This document shows positions 35,960-44,165 of a stretch of DNA of 64,000 nucleotides, piece after piece. Numbering within the stretch: position 1 is the stretch's first letter; the number at the start of each line of letters is the position of its first letter. Both the position numbers and the translations under genes were made by a program. The notes below the pieces were generated by a model, which had not been told where the DNA came from, ran no database searches, and saw nothing but the letters and a program-made list of their open reading frames with translations. The DNA lies in contig NZ_CP018082.1 of NCBI RefSeq assembly GCF_001886715.1, positions 558,001 through 622,000 of the forward strand, written 5' to 3'. Origin of the DNA: Nocardia mangyaensis. Lineage in GTDB: Bacteria > Actinomycetota > Actinomycetes > Mycobacteriales > Mycobacteriaceae.

Positions 35960-37039
35960 ATGACTGAACAGACCCCCAGCGGTGCAGGCGCTTCCTACGC
36001 CGCGGCAGGCGTGAGCATCGAAGCCGGTGACCGCGCCGTCGAATTGTTCGGACCATTGGCGAAGAAGGCCAGCCGACCCGAGGTGCAGGGCGGCATCGGC
36101 GGATTCGCTGGTCTGTTCGCGCTCAAGGGCGGCTACCGTGAGCCCCTGCTCGCGGCCTCCACCGACGGCGTCGGCACCAAGATCGCGGTCGCGCAGGCGC
36201 TCGACAAGCACGACACGGTGGGCCTCGACCTGGTCGCCATGGTCGTCGACGATCTGGTCGTCTGCGGCGCCGAGCCGCTGTTCCTGCAGGACTACATCGC
36301 CATCGGCAAGGTTGTCCCGGAGAAGGTCGCCGAACTGGTCTCCGGCATCGCCGAGGGCTGCATCAAGGCCGGTTGCGCGCTGCTGGGCGGCGAGACGGCC
36401 GAACACCCCGGTCTGATGGATCCCGACGACTACGACCTGTCCGCCACCGGCGTCGGCGTCGTGGAAGCCGACTCCGTGCTCGGCCCCGACCGCGTGCGCC
36501 CCGGTGACGTCGTCATCGCGATGGGCTCCTCGGGCCTGCACTCCAACGGGTACAGCCTGGCCCGCAAGGTGTTGCTCGACATCGACCGCATGTCGCTCAC
36601 CGGCTACGTCGAGGAGTTCGGCCGCACCCTCGGTGAGGAACTGCTCGAACCGACCCGCATCTACGCCAAGGACTGCCTCGCGCTGATCGCCGAGACCGAC
36701 GTGCGCACCTTCTCCCACGTCACCGGTGGTGGCCTGGCCGCCAACCTGGCGCGCGTGCTGCCCGCCGGCCTGGTCGCCGAGCTCGACCGCGGCACCTGGA
36801 ACCCGGCCCCGGTGTTCAAGCTGATCGCCCAGCGCGGGCGGGTCGAGCGGCTCGAGATGGAGAAGACGTTCAACATGGGCGTCGGCATGGTCGCGATCGT
36901 CGCCCCCGAGGACGCCGACCGGGCGCTGGCCGTGCTCACCGCGCGTCACATCGACTGCTGGACGCTGGGCCAGGTCAAGAAGGCCCCTGACGCCGACGCA
37001 CCGCGTGCGGTGTTGCTGGGCGATCACCCCAGGTTCTGA
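35960..37039 (+). CDS. purM: Phosphoribosylformylglycinamidine cyclo-ligase
   Basis: AIR synthetase, the fifth step of purine synthesis (ATP-dependent ring closure of FGAM). 359 residues, normal length. Motifs: SYAAAGVSIEAGDRAV at the start, STDGVGTKIAVA (ATP/FGAM loop), DLVAMVVDDLVVCGAEPLF and GGGLAANLAR. The ATG at 35960 has a GGAG 12 bases upstream; a TTG at 35942 is less likely. A series of three strong hairpins follows the gene. Confidence 0.96.
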   Translation: MTEQTPSGAGASYAAAGVSIEAGDRAVELFGPLAKKASRPEVQGGIGGFAGLFALKGGYREPLLAASTDGVGTKIAVAQALDKHDTVGLDLVAMVVDDLVVCGAEPLFLQDYIAIGKVVPEKVAELVSGIAEGCIKAGCALLGGETAEHPGLMDPDDYDLSATGVGVVEADSVLGPDRVRPGDVVIAMGSSGLHSNGYSLARKVLLDIDRMSLTGYVEEFGRTLGEELLEPTRIYAKDCLALIAETDVRTFSHVTGGGLAANLARVLPAGLVAELDRGTWNPAPVFKLIAQRGRVERLEMEKTFNMGVGMVAIVAPEDADRALAVLTARHIDCWTLGQVKKAPDADAPRAVLLGDHPRF

Positions 37040-37056
37040 CACACCGAGTCCACCAC

Positions 37057-37087
37057 TGAGCCGGGTCGCATGTCGCGACCCGGCTCA
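37057..37087. terminator. Hairpin 1 after purM
   Basis: A perfect 13-bp stem (TGAGCCGGGTCGC, 37057-37069, with 37075-37087) and the five-base loop ATGTC. It starts 17 bases after the purM stop and is the likely intrinsic terminator of purM (stem without U-run). Confidence 0.85.
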
Positions 37088-37173
37088 CGTGTCTGTGGAT
37101 TTGCCCCGGCGACGGGTCGGCTACCCGATAGAGGTGGTCGGCTCGGGGAGGTCGGGGCCTCGAGGCGGCGAAC

Positions 37174-37211
37174 ACGACGAGCGTCCTGTGTGTGCACAGG
37201 ACGCTCGTCGT
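37174..37211. terminator. Hairpin 2 in the purM / DUF3073 gap
   Basis: A perfect 17-bp stem (ACGACGAGCGTCCTGTG, 37174-37190, with 37195-37211) and a four-base loop. Between convergent genes; it can act in either direction. Confidence 0.8.
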
Positions 37212-37273
37212 CTATTCGGATGTTCGCCGCACTACTTCCATGCGAGCCTGGCGACGCTGTACCGAACAACGGC

Positions 37274-37306
37274 TGAAGGGGGAGGCCACCCAGGCCTCCC
37301 CCTTCA
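37274..37306. terminator. Hairpin 3, 3' of the DUF3073 gene
   Basis: A perfect 14-bp stem (TGAAGGGGGAGGCC, 37274-37287, with 37293-37306) and a five-base loop, 12 bases beyond the DUF3073 stop on the reverse strand. Probable terminator of that gene. Confidence 0.82.
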
Positions 37307-37317
37307 CCGGCATTCGG

Positions 37318-37542
37318 TCAGCGGCGCCAGCTGTCGTAGTCGTCGTCCTCGTTGTTCCAACGGGACGGCGACTCGTCTGCGTCGTGCTCATCGGAAATCA
37401 CTCCGCCACTCCTTGGTTGAGAGTGGAGCGGAGTGCTATCCGACAGCTCGCGCTGAAGGCTCGCGAAGTCGGTCGGCGCGGAGCTGTACTTGAGCTCACG
37501 TGCGACTTTGGTCTGCTTTGCCTTAGCCCGGCCACGGCCCAT
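37318..37542 (-). CDS. DUF3073 domain protein (Rv0810c-like)
   Basis: 74-residue small acidic protein conserved in actinobacteria. The basic start MGRGRAKAKQTKVARELKY is the family hallmark, followed by an acidic, Trp/Tyr-containing tail (NNEDDDYDSWRR). Its function is unknown; a nucleic-acid-binding role is only suggested by the N-terminus. The position opposite purM is conserved with M. tuberculosis. GAGGGG lies before the ATG. Confidence 0.9.
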   Translation of the reverse strand: MGRGRAKAKQTKVARELKYSSAPTDFASLQRELSDSTPLHSQPRSGGVISDEHDADESPSRWNNEDDDYDSWRR

Positions 37543-37612
37543 GGCTGACCCCCTCGCGTCACTGCGGGGCGGCCTGGGGTTTGTTGGCGGCCCCGTTCGA
37601 ATTAATACTCTT

Positions 37613-37640
37613 CCTGACAGACACTTTAGCGTGTGTCAGG
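37613..37640. terminator. Possible terminator of the asparaginase gene
   Basis: CCTGACA / TGTCAGG (7 bp) plus CAC / GTG with a two-base bulge and a six-base loop, 78 bases past the asparaginase stop. The neighbouring ATTAATACTC patch is AT-rich and may belong to the DUF3073 promoter. Confidence 0.4.
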
Positions 37641-37717
37641 CGGTCGCGCTCCCAGGAGTCGGTGAAGAGCTACCGAACCGGTGCCGTTTGCCCCCACTTC
37701 GCCGAGTCCGCCCGGTC

Positions 37718-38668
37718 TCAGACCACCCCCGGAATCGCGCGGATCACACCGACTCTGGCGTCGCCGCCGAGCACGGCGGTGGCCGCGAGCTCGGTGTGCT
37801 GGTCGGTCCAGTCCACCCCGAGTCGGCGCAGAATCGCCAGCGTCAGCGGCATCCGAGCCCGGTCGTGACCGTCGTCGATCTTGTACGCGAAGGCCCTGCC
37901 GTCGGGGAGCGCACCCGCGTGCACGCCGTCGGCGCCGATCTTGCAGAAGAGTCCGGGGGTGCTCGACATGACCAGGAGATCCGGTCCGCTCGTGCCGGAA
38001 ATCACTCGCGGATTCGCCCGAACGGCATCGGCGATCCGGCGCGGCGCGGTGCCGGGTTCGGCCGTGGTGAACCCGGCGAAGGCGCGCGCGAGGTTGATCA
38101 GCGAGACGGGCACGATCGGCAGGCCGCAGCCGTCGATGCCCAGGTCGGTCTCCGGTTCGCCGGTGACGTCGGCGATGGTGGCTACGACCGCTTGCTGGAG
38201 CGGGTGTTCGAGGTCGAGATATCCGGTGCGCGGCCAGTCGTTGATCGCGCAGGTCGCCAGCATCGCCGCGTGTTTGCCCGAGCAGTTCATGTACAGCGGG
38301 CTCGCCCCGGCGCCGGTGAGCGCGGCGGCGCGAGCGATCTCGGCGAACGGCAGGTCCGGTGGGCAGGCCAGGTCGGCGGGGGTGCAGCCGAACCGGTCGA
38401 GCAGCCTGCGGACCAAGACGAGGTGGTCGGGCTCGCCGAAGTGCGAGGCGGTGGTGATGGCGAGTTCGGCGTCGTCGACCGGGTCGAAGCCGTTGCGCAG
38501 CAGGGCCAGCGCTTGCATCGGCTTGTTGGTCGAGCGGGGGAAGATCGGGCCGTGCACCTCACCGAGTTCCAGGGTGGGCGTGCCGTCGGCGTCGAGGACG
38601 ACGACCGACCCGCGGTGCACGCACTCGCGAAAGCCGGAACGCACGACCTCGACCAGATCCACACTCAT
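37718..38668 (-). CDS. L-asparaginase II (Rhizobium etli type)
   Basis: 316-residue, probably cytoplasmic asparaginase of the thermolabile R. etli type, unrelated to the common bacterial asparaginases. The motifs are RSTNKPMQALALL (SxxK nucleophile region), MNCSGKHAAML (second SxxK) and GIDGCGLPIVPVSL. It hydrolyses asparagine to aspartate and ammonia. 31 bases separate it from the MOSC gene upstream, and that gene overlaps ygfZ, so the three form one leftward operon. Confidence 0.88.
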   Translation of the reverse strand: MSVDLVEVVRSGFRECVHRGSVVVLDADGTPTLELGEVHGPIFPRSTNKPMQALALLRNGFDPVDDAELAITTASHFGEPDHLVLVRRLLDRFGCTPADLACPPDLPFAEIARAAALTGAGASPLYMNCSGKHAAMLATCAINDWPRTGYLDLEHPLQQAVVATIADVTGEPETDLGIDGCGLPIVPVSLINLARAFAGFTTAEPGTAPRRIADAVRANPRVISGTSGPDLLVMSSTPGLFCKIGADGVHAGALPDGRAFAYKIDDGHDRARMPLTLAILRRLGVDWTDQHTELAATAVLGGDARVGVIRAIPGVV

Positions 38669-38699
38669 GCGGTGCGCTCCCCTCGCGTCTCGGTCGCGA

Positions 38700-39377
38700 T
38701 CACGACCTGGCCTCCACCCGGCGTCCGGCGCGAGAGTGCCGGTCGATCTGCATCCGCACGTCCGCCGAGATCGTCGGTTCCTCCTCGCGCAGTCGCTCGA
38801 GCAGCGCGGGGTCGGCGCCGGTGAACAGGTCGCGCACGGTGATGCCGTGTTCGGGGACGCGCACCACGCGGACTTCGTCGCCCGCGCCGATGGTTCCCTC
38901 GGTGAGCACGCGGAAGTAGCAACCGGTGTCGGACCGCAGGGCGAACCGCTTGACCCACTGGCGTTCGCCGGACCACTGCTGGAAGGTCGCGCAGGGGACG
39001 CGGGGCCCGCTGACCTCGAGCAGGGTGTCGCCGATCGCCCAGTGCGCGCCGAGCACGGCGTCGCTGGCGGGCAGGCCGCTCAGGCGCAGGTTCTCGCCGA
39101 ACCAGCCCGCGGGCAGTTCGCGGTCGAGTTCGCCTGCCCAGCGGGCGGCGTCCTGCTCGGCGTAGGCGTACACGGCCTGGTCGAGGCCGCCGTGGTTGAC
39201 GGTGTCGCAGCTGTGATCGCCGGCGAGGCCGAGCGCGCGGACCGCCACGCGACCCTCGACGGGTCGCTTGTCGATGGCGCTGCGGCCGACGCGGCCGCGC
39301 ACCTCGATCTCGGCGTGCACGACACACACGGCCTCGACCCAGCCGGTGTCACCGACGCGCGTGATCGGTCGGCTCAT
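38700..39377 (-). CDS. MOSC domain protein (YiiM-like)
   Basis: 225 residues of the molybdenum-cofactor-sulfurase C-terminal (MOSC) fold, similar to YiiM. Visible are GLAGDHSCDTVNHGGLDQAVYAY and GPRVPCATFQQW, which contains the conserved MOSC cysteine. YiiM-type proteins bind molybdenum cofactor and reduce N-hydroxylated compounds or carry sulfur; the exact substrate is unknown. Its ATG overlaps the ygfZ stop in ATGA, which implies coupled translation. Confidence 0.87.
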   Translation of the reverse strand: MSRPITRVGDTGWVEAVCVVHAEIEVRGRVGRSAIDKRPVEGRVAVRALGLAGDHSCDTVNHGGLDQAVYAYAEQDAARWAGELDRELPAGWFGENLRLSGLPASDAVLGAHWAIGDTLLEVSGPRVPCATFQQWSGERQWVKRFALRSDTGCYFRVLTEGTIGAGDEVRVVRVPEHGITVRDLFTGADPALLERLREEEPTISADVRMQIDRHSRAGRRVEARS

Positions 39378-40495
39378 CGCCCGCGCAGCCGGTCGACGGC
39401 GGCCCTGCCCGCCTGGACGGTGTCCGCGGCGGGAATCGAGTCGGGGTCGATGGCGGCGGCCATGCTGCCGACCACCAGTTCGGTACCGGCGGGCACCGAC
39501 CGTTTCACCAGCGCCAGCGCGATCGGCCCGAGCTCGAAGTGGTCGACGACCGTGCCGAGCCGGCCGACCGTGCGGCCACCGGCGGTGACGTCGTCACCGA
39601 TCGCGGGGCGCTCGTCGGCCGAGCCGTCCAGATGCAGCAGCACGAGATTGCGCGGCGGCTTGCCGAGATTGTGCACCCGGGCGACGGTCTCCTGCCCGCG
39701 GTAGCACCCCTTGTCCAGGTGCACGGCGCCATGTTCCTCGGGCCCGCCGATCCACCGGGCCTCGTGCGGGATGGTGCGCTCATCGGTGTCCACGCCGATC
39801 CGGGGCCGCAGATCGGCGACTCGCAGCGCCTCGAAGGCCCACATGCCCGCCGGTTCGGCGCCCGCGGCGGTGAGCTTGCTCCACCAGGCGCCGAGTTCGG
39901 CGCGCGGGATGATCAGGTCGAAGGAGTCCGGGCCCGGCCACGGCATCCGCCGCAGGAAGCCGCCCGGCACGGCCACGGCGGCGTAGATCTCGGGGAGTTC
40001 GGCAATGCCCAGCGCGGCCAGCAGCCGGTCCACCTGCGGGCCGAGCAGGCTCAGCACGGCGTGATCGTCGGCGACCTCGGGCTTGGCGTCGGCCCAGAAG
40101 ACCATCTTCCGCAGGAACGACAGCAGTTCGGGGCCGCGGTCGGCCTCGGTGTCGAGCCAGACGGTGCCGTCGAGGTCGGTGAGCACGAAGTGGTGCTGCA
40201 CGCGGCCGTTGAGATCGAGGTCGAGATTCTCGGCGCTGCGCCCGTCGGTCAGCGCGGTGAGGTGCTGGCTGGTGATGGTGTGCAGCCAGCTCAGCCGCTC
40301 GGCACCGGTGATCCGGGCGACGCTGCGATGGGAGCGATCCACGACCGCGACCCGCTGCGCGGCGGCCTTCTGCTCGCCGAACGGATCGCCGTAATGCCAG
40401 GCGACCGCGGCGTCCGGGGAGCCCGGTGCGCCCGCGACGGCACCCGGAGTGAGGAGAACAGGACTGGGGGCGACGACCACCGACACATCAACCAC
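39374..40495 (-). CDS. ygfZ: Folate-binding YgfZ / glycine-cleavage T-like protein
   Basis: 373-residue tetrahydrofolate-binding protein that supports repair or assembly of Fe-S clusters. The diagnostic K-G-C-Y-x-G-Q-E motif is present as DKGCYRGQETVAR. It resembles the T-protein of the glycine cleavage system but lacks its catalytic role. The M. tuberculosis equivalent is Rv0811c at the same place. The GTG start has several in-frame GTG alternatives 4-6 codons downstream. Divergent from the class IV aminotransferase gene across 91 bases. Confidence 0.9.
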   Translation of the reverse strand: MVDVSVVVAPSPVLLTPGAVAGAPGSPDAAVAWHYGDPFGEQKAAAQRVAVVDRSHRSVARITGAERLSWLHTITSQHLTALTDGRSAENLDLDLNGRVQHHFVLTDLDGTVWLDTEADRGPELLSFLRKMVFWADAKPEVADDHAVLSLLGPQVDRLLAALGIAELPEIYAAVAVPGGFLRRMPWPGPDSFDLIIPRAELGAWWSKLTAAGAEPAGMWAFEALRVADLRPRIGVDTDERTIPHEARWIGGPEEHGAVHLDKGCYRGQETVARVHNLGKPPRNLVLLHLDGSADERPAIGDDVTAGGRTVGRLGTVVDHFELGPIALALVKRSVPAGTELVVGSMAAAIDPDSIPAADTVQAGRAAVDRLRGR

Positions 40496-40586
40496 TGTAG
40501 GCCGCCGCGCCGAGATGCGCCGCAGCCGGGCGTCGGATTCGTGGCAGCCGTAGGCATAACGGAGCTATAACGCCTACGCTCGTCAC

Positions 40587-41492
40587 ATGGGAGAACGGGT
40601 ACTTGTGACACTCGACGGCGCGCTCGCTGATGCGGACGCGCCGTTGCTTTATGCCGACGATATCGGCGCACTGCGCGGCGACGGAGTCTTCGAAACCATC
40701 TTGGTGCGCGGCGGTACGGCAACCGCGCTGGAATTTCATCTGGCCAGACTCCGGCGCTCGGCGCAAGCGCTGGAACTGCCGGAACCCGAACTGTCGAAAT
40801 GGCGCGCCGCGGTCGAACGCGCGGTCAAGGAATGGGGTGCCGACGACGAGGGCATGGTGCGGCTGATCTACACCCGCGGCCGCGACTCCGAATTCGACGC
40901 GCCGCGTTCGGAGCTGGCGCCCGAGGACCCGAAGCCCACCGCGTTCGTGCTCGTCTCCCCGGTTCCGGCGCGGGTGGCCACCGCCCGCGCCGAGGGCGTG
41001 AAGGTGATGTCGCTGGCGCGCGGCATCTCGGTCGACCTGGCGCAGGCGGCGCCGTGGCAGCTGCTCGGTGCCAAGACGCTGTCCTACGCGACCAACATGG
41101 CGGCCCTGCGATTCGCCCGGCGGATGGGTGCCGAGGACGTCATCTTCCACAGCACCGAACACAAGGTGCTGGAGGGTCCGCGCTCGTCCGTGGTGATCGC
41201 GCGGGGCAAGGAATTGATCACCCCGCCGGCGAAGAGCGGTGTGCTGCCGGGAGTTACTCAGCGTTCGCTGTACGCGGTCGCGGAGAAGGCGGGCTGGGAG
41301 TGCAAGTACCAGACGCTGTTCACCGCTGACCTGTTCGACTGCGACAGCATCTGGCTGCTGTCGAGCATCACGGTGGCCGCGCGGGTGAACCAGCTCGACG
41401 GTGTGCGCATGTCAGCGCCCGACAACGTTCAGGAGATCATCGACCTGGTGGACAAGGGGATCGAACGACCGGGCGCCATCGGCGACTGGTGA
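40587..41492 (+). CDS. pabC: Aminodeoxychorismate lyase (class IV PLP enzyme)
   Basis: 301-residue fold-type IV PLP protein, equivalent in place to Rv0812. It converts aminodeoxychorismate to p-aminobenzoate and pyruvate for folate. The PLP lysine is in LGAKTLSYATNM; the DDIGALRGDGVFETI and RSSVVIARG segments are typical. Class IV also contains D-amino acid and branched-chain aminotransferases, so the activity is inferred from synteny and from the folate-linked ygfZ opposite. TACGCT lies exactly 6 bases before the ATG, so it is probably leaderless. Confidence 0.88.
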   Translation: MGERVLVTLDGALADADAPLLYADDIGALRGDGVFETILVRGGTATALEFHLARLRRSAQALELPEPELSKWRAAVERAVKEWGADDEGMVRLIYTRGRDSEFDAPRSELAPEDPKPTAFVLVSPVPARVATARAEGVKVMSLARGISVDLAQAAPWQLLGAKTLSYATNMAALRFARRMGAEDVIFHSTEHKVLEGPRSSVVIARGKELITPPAKSGVLPGVTQRSLYAVAEKAGWECKYQTLFTADLFDCDSIWLLSSITVAARVNQLDGVRMSAPDNVQEIIDLVDKGIERPGAIGDW

Positions 41493-41597
41493 GCCGTGCG
41501 CGGGGCGCGGGTGGGCGTGCCCCTGCGGGGATTCGAGCAACTTCTCGGCGTGTCGTGGCGGTTGTCACGCTTTTCGTCCGCACTTCTCGGCGTACGA

Positions 41598-41621
41598 TCT
41601 ACTACAACATGTCGTAGTAGA
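41598..41621. promoter_or_regulatory. 24-base palindromic operator in front of cydA
   Basis: TCTACTACAACA-TGTCGTAGTAGA is symmetric at 22 of 24 positions. It lies 14 bases upstream of the cydA ATG, in the 143-base gap after pabC, just before the ribosome-binding site CTGGAGGG. The TACTAC/GTAGTA arms around an ACATGT core recall BlaI/CopY-type operators; the protein that binds it is not known. No Rex-type site was seen. Confidence 0.6.
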
Positions 41622-41635
41622 GGCTGGAGGGTCGG

Positions 41636-43126
41636 ATGGACACGCTGGACGTCTCCCGGTGGCAGTTCGGGATCACGACCGTCTATCACTTCATCTTCGT
41701 CCCGCTGACCATCGGTCTGGCACCGCTGATCGCCATGATGCAGACCGCGTGGGTGGTCACCGGCAACGAGCGCTGGTACCGGCTCACCAAGTTCTTCGGG
41801 AAATTGTTCCTCATCAACTTCGCCCTCGGCGTCGCGACCGGCATCGTGCAGGAATTCCAGTTCGGGATGAACTGGAGCGAATACTCCCGCTTCATCGGCG
41901 ACGTCTTCGGCGCGCCACTGGCGCTGGAAGCGCTCATCGCCTTCTTCATGGAATCGACGTTCATCGGCCTGTGGATCTTCGGCTGGACGCGATTGCCCAA
42001 ACTCGTGCACCTGGCCACGATCTGGATGGTCGCCATCGGCGTGAACGCCTCGGCCTATTTCATCGTCGCCGCGAACTCGTTCATGCAGCATCCGGTCGGC
42101 GCGCGCTACAACCCCGAGACCGGACGCGCTGAGCTGGAAAGCATTTGGGCGCTGCTCACCAACAACACGACGCTGGCGGCGTTCCCGCACGTCATCGCGG
42201 GCGCGTTCCTGACCGCGGGCACTTTCGTCGCCGGGATCGCGGGCTGGTACATGGTGCGCAACGCGCGCAGCGGTGACGCCGCCAAGCTCGACGAGGCGCG
42301 CACGATGTGGCGGCCGGTGGGGCGGGCGTCGCTGGTGGTGGTCGCGGTCTCCGGCGCCGCGCTGATCTTCACCGGCGACATCCAGGGCAAGCTGATGTTC
42401 GAACAGCAGCCGATGAAGATGGCCTCGGCGGAATCGCTGTGCCACACCGAGACCGACCCCGAATTCTCCATCCTCACCGTCGGCACGCACAACAACTGCG
42501 ACAGCGTCACCCATGTGTTGCAGGTGCCCTATGTGCTGCCGTACCTCGCCAAGGGCGAGTTCACCGGGGTGACGCTCGACGGCGTGCAGGACCTGCAGGA
42601 GACCTACAACGTGCTGTACGGGCCGGGTGATTATCGGCCCAACCTGTTCGTCACCTACTGGTCCTTCCGCGCCATGATCGGTCTGGCGGCGGGCTCGGTG
42701 TTGCTGTTGCTCGCCGGTCTGTGGGTGACACGCGGCGGCAGAGTGCCCGATCAACGCTGGTTCTCGTGGCTGAGCCTGCTCGCCATCCCCACCCCGTTCC
42801 TGGCCAACAGCTCGGGCTGGGTGTTCACCGAGATGGGGCGGCAGCCGTGGGCGGTGGTGCCCAATCCGACCGGGGACCCGAACATCAGGATGACGGTGCA
42901 GCAGGCCGTGTCCGACCACGCGCCCGCGACCGTGCTGTTCTCGCTGGTGGTGTTCACGCTGCTCTACGGTGCGCTCGCGGCGGTGTGGTTCTACCTGATC
43001 CGGCGGTACGTCATCGCCGGACCGGACGCGCCGGCACCCGAGCCGACCGACGAGCCGGACGATCCGGACACCGGCAGACCTGGCAAACCGGAAGAACCCG
43101 TCGAACAACTGTCGTTCGCGTACTAG
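41636..43126 (+). CDS. cydA: Cytochrome bd ubiquinol/menaquinol oxidase subunit I
   Basis: Haem-carrying subunit of the high-affinity terminal oxidase that passes electrons from quinol to oxygen. 496 residues, about nine membrane helices. H18 (TVYHFIF) matches the haem b595 ligand; EMGRQPWAV is the conserved GRQPW motif; the periplasmic Q-loop is of the short type. CTGGAGGG precedes the ATG. First gene of cydABDC, here inserted between pabC and the nitrobindin gene; M. tuberculosis carries the operon elsewhere. Confidence 0.96.
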   Translation: MDTLDVSRWQFGITTVYHFIFVPLTIGLAPLIAMMQTAWVVTGNERWYRLTKFFGKLFLINFALGVATGIVQEFQFGMNWSEYSRFIGDVFGAPLALEALIAFFMESTFIGLWIFGWTRLPKLVHLATIWMVAIGVNASAYFIVAANSFMQHPVGARYNPETGRAELESIWALLTNNTTLAAFPHVIAGAFLTAGTFVAGIAGWYMVRNARSGDAAKLDEARTMWRPVGRASLVVVAVSGAALIFTGDIQGKLMFEQQPMKMASAESLCHTETDPEFSILTVGTHNNCDSVTHVLQVPYVLPYLAKGEFTGVTLDGVQDLQETYNVLYGPGDYRPNLFVTYWSFRAMIGLAAGSVLLLLAGLWVTRGGRVPDQRWFSWLSLLAIPTPFLANSSGWVFTEMGRQPWAVVPNPTGDPNIRMTVQQAVSDHAPATVLFSLVVFTLLYGALAAVWFYLIRRYVIAGPDAPAPEPTDEPDDPDTGRPGKPEEPVEQLSFAY

Positions 43127-43132
43127 GAGCCC

Positions 43133-44161
43133 GTGATGACTCTGGAACTGTTCTGGTTCGTGCTGATCGGGGTGCTGTTCACCGGCTACTTCGTGCTCGA
43201 GGGCTTCGACTTCGGGGTCGGCATGCTCATGCCGATCCTCGGGAAGGGCTCCGACAAGCGGCGACGGGCGGTGCTCAACACGATCGGGCCGGTCTGGGAC
43301 GGCAACGAGGTCTGGCTGATCACCGCCGCCGGCGCCATGTTCGCGGCGTTTCCCGAGTGGTACGCGAGTCTGTTCTCCGGGTTCTATCTGGCGCTACTGC
43401 TGTTGCTCGTGGCCTTGATCCTGCGGATCTGCGCCATCGAATATCGCGGCAAGATCAACGATCCCCAGTGGCGGGCCTGGTGCGATATCGGCATCGGGGT
43501 CGGCTCGTGGATTCCGGCGCTGGCCTGGGGCTGGCTCTTCGCGAACATGGTGCGCGGGGTGCCGTTGAACGAGAAGAAGCAGATCGTCGGGTCGGTGTGG
43601 GATCTGCTCAGCCCCTACGCCCTGCTGGGCGGGCTGGCGACCGGCATCCTGTTCGCGCTGCACGGCGCGGTGTTCCTGGTCCTCAAGACCGGTGGTGAGG
43701 TGCGCGAGGACGCCCAGCGGACCGCCCGGCTGCTGTTGATCCCGACCGTGCTGATCGTCGGTGCGTTCGGTCTGTGGACCCAGCTCGCCTACGGCACCGG
43801 CTGGACCTGGGCCGCGCTCGGCGCCGCCGTGTTCGGACTCGTCGTCACCGGGGCGGCGAACGCGGTGGGGCGCGACGGGTGGGCCTTCGTCGGCACCACG
43901 CTCACCGTCATCGCCGCGACCGTGCTCATCGTCGGCTCGATGTACCCGAATGTGCTGCCCTCCACCATCGATCCCGCCTTCCACCTCACCATCGACAACG
44001 CGTCCTCGACGCCGTACACGCTGAAGGTGATGAGCTGGGCGGCCGTCATCGCCACGCCGGTGGTGCTGATCTACCAGGGGTGGACGTACTGGGTGTTCCG
44101 CCAGCGCATTCGGGTCGAGCAGATCCCCGCGCCGATCGGCCTGCCCCTGAGCAAGGACTGA
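43133..44161 (+). CDS. cydB: Cytochrome bd oxidase subunit II
   Basis: 342-residue membrane subunit paired with CydA. The N-terminal ELFWFVLIGVLFTGYFVLEG with FDFGVGML, and GPVWDGNEVWLI, are hallmark sequences. Eight to nine membrane helices. It starts 6 bases after the cydA stop and ends 4 bases before cydD, so all four genes form one transcription unit. Confidence 0.96.
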   Translation: MMTLELFWFVLIGVLFTGYFVLEGFDFGVGMLMPILGKGSDKRRRAVLNTIGPVWDGNEVWLITAAGAMFAAFPEWYASLFSGFYLALLLLLVALILRICAIEYRGKINDPQWRAWCDIGIGVGSWIPALAWGWLFANMVRGVPLNEKKQIVGSVWDLLSPYALLGGLATGILFALHGAVFLVLKTGGEVREDAQRTARLLLIPTVLIVGAFGLWTQLAYGTGWTWAALGAAVFGLVVTGAANAVGRDGWAFVGTTLTVIAATVLIVGSMYPNVLPSTIDPAFHLTIDNASSTPYTLKVMSWAAVIATPVVLIYQGWTYWVFRQRIRVEQIPAPIGLPLSKD

Positions 44162-44165
44162 CGCG

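Noticed and set aside
41493..41635. Rex-type redox operator before cydA
   Set aside because: No TTGTGA-N6-TCACAA-like sequence was found; the only symmetry is the TACTAC/GTAGTA palindrome.
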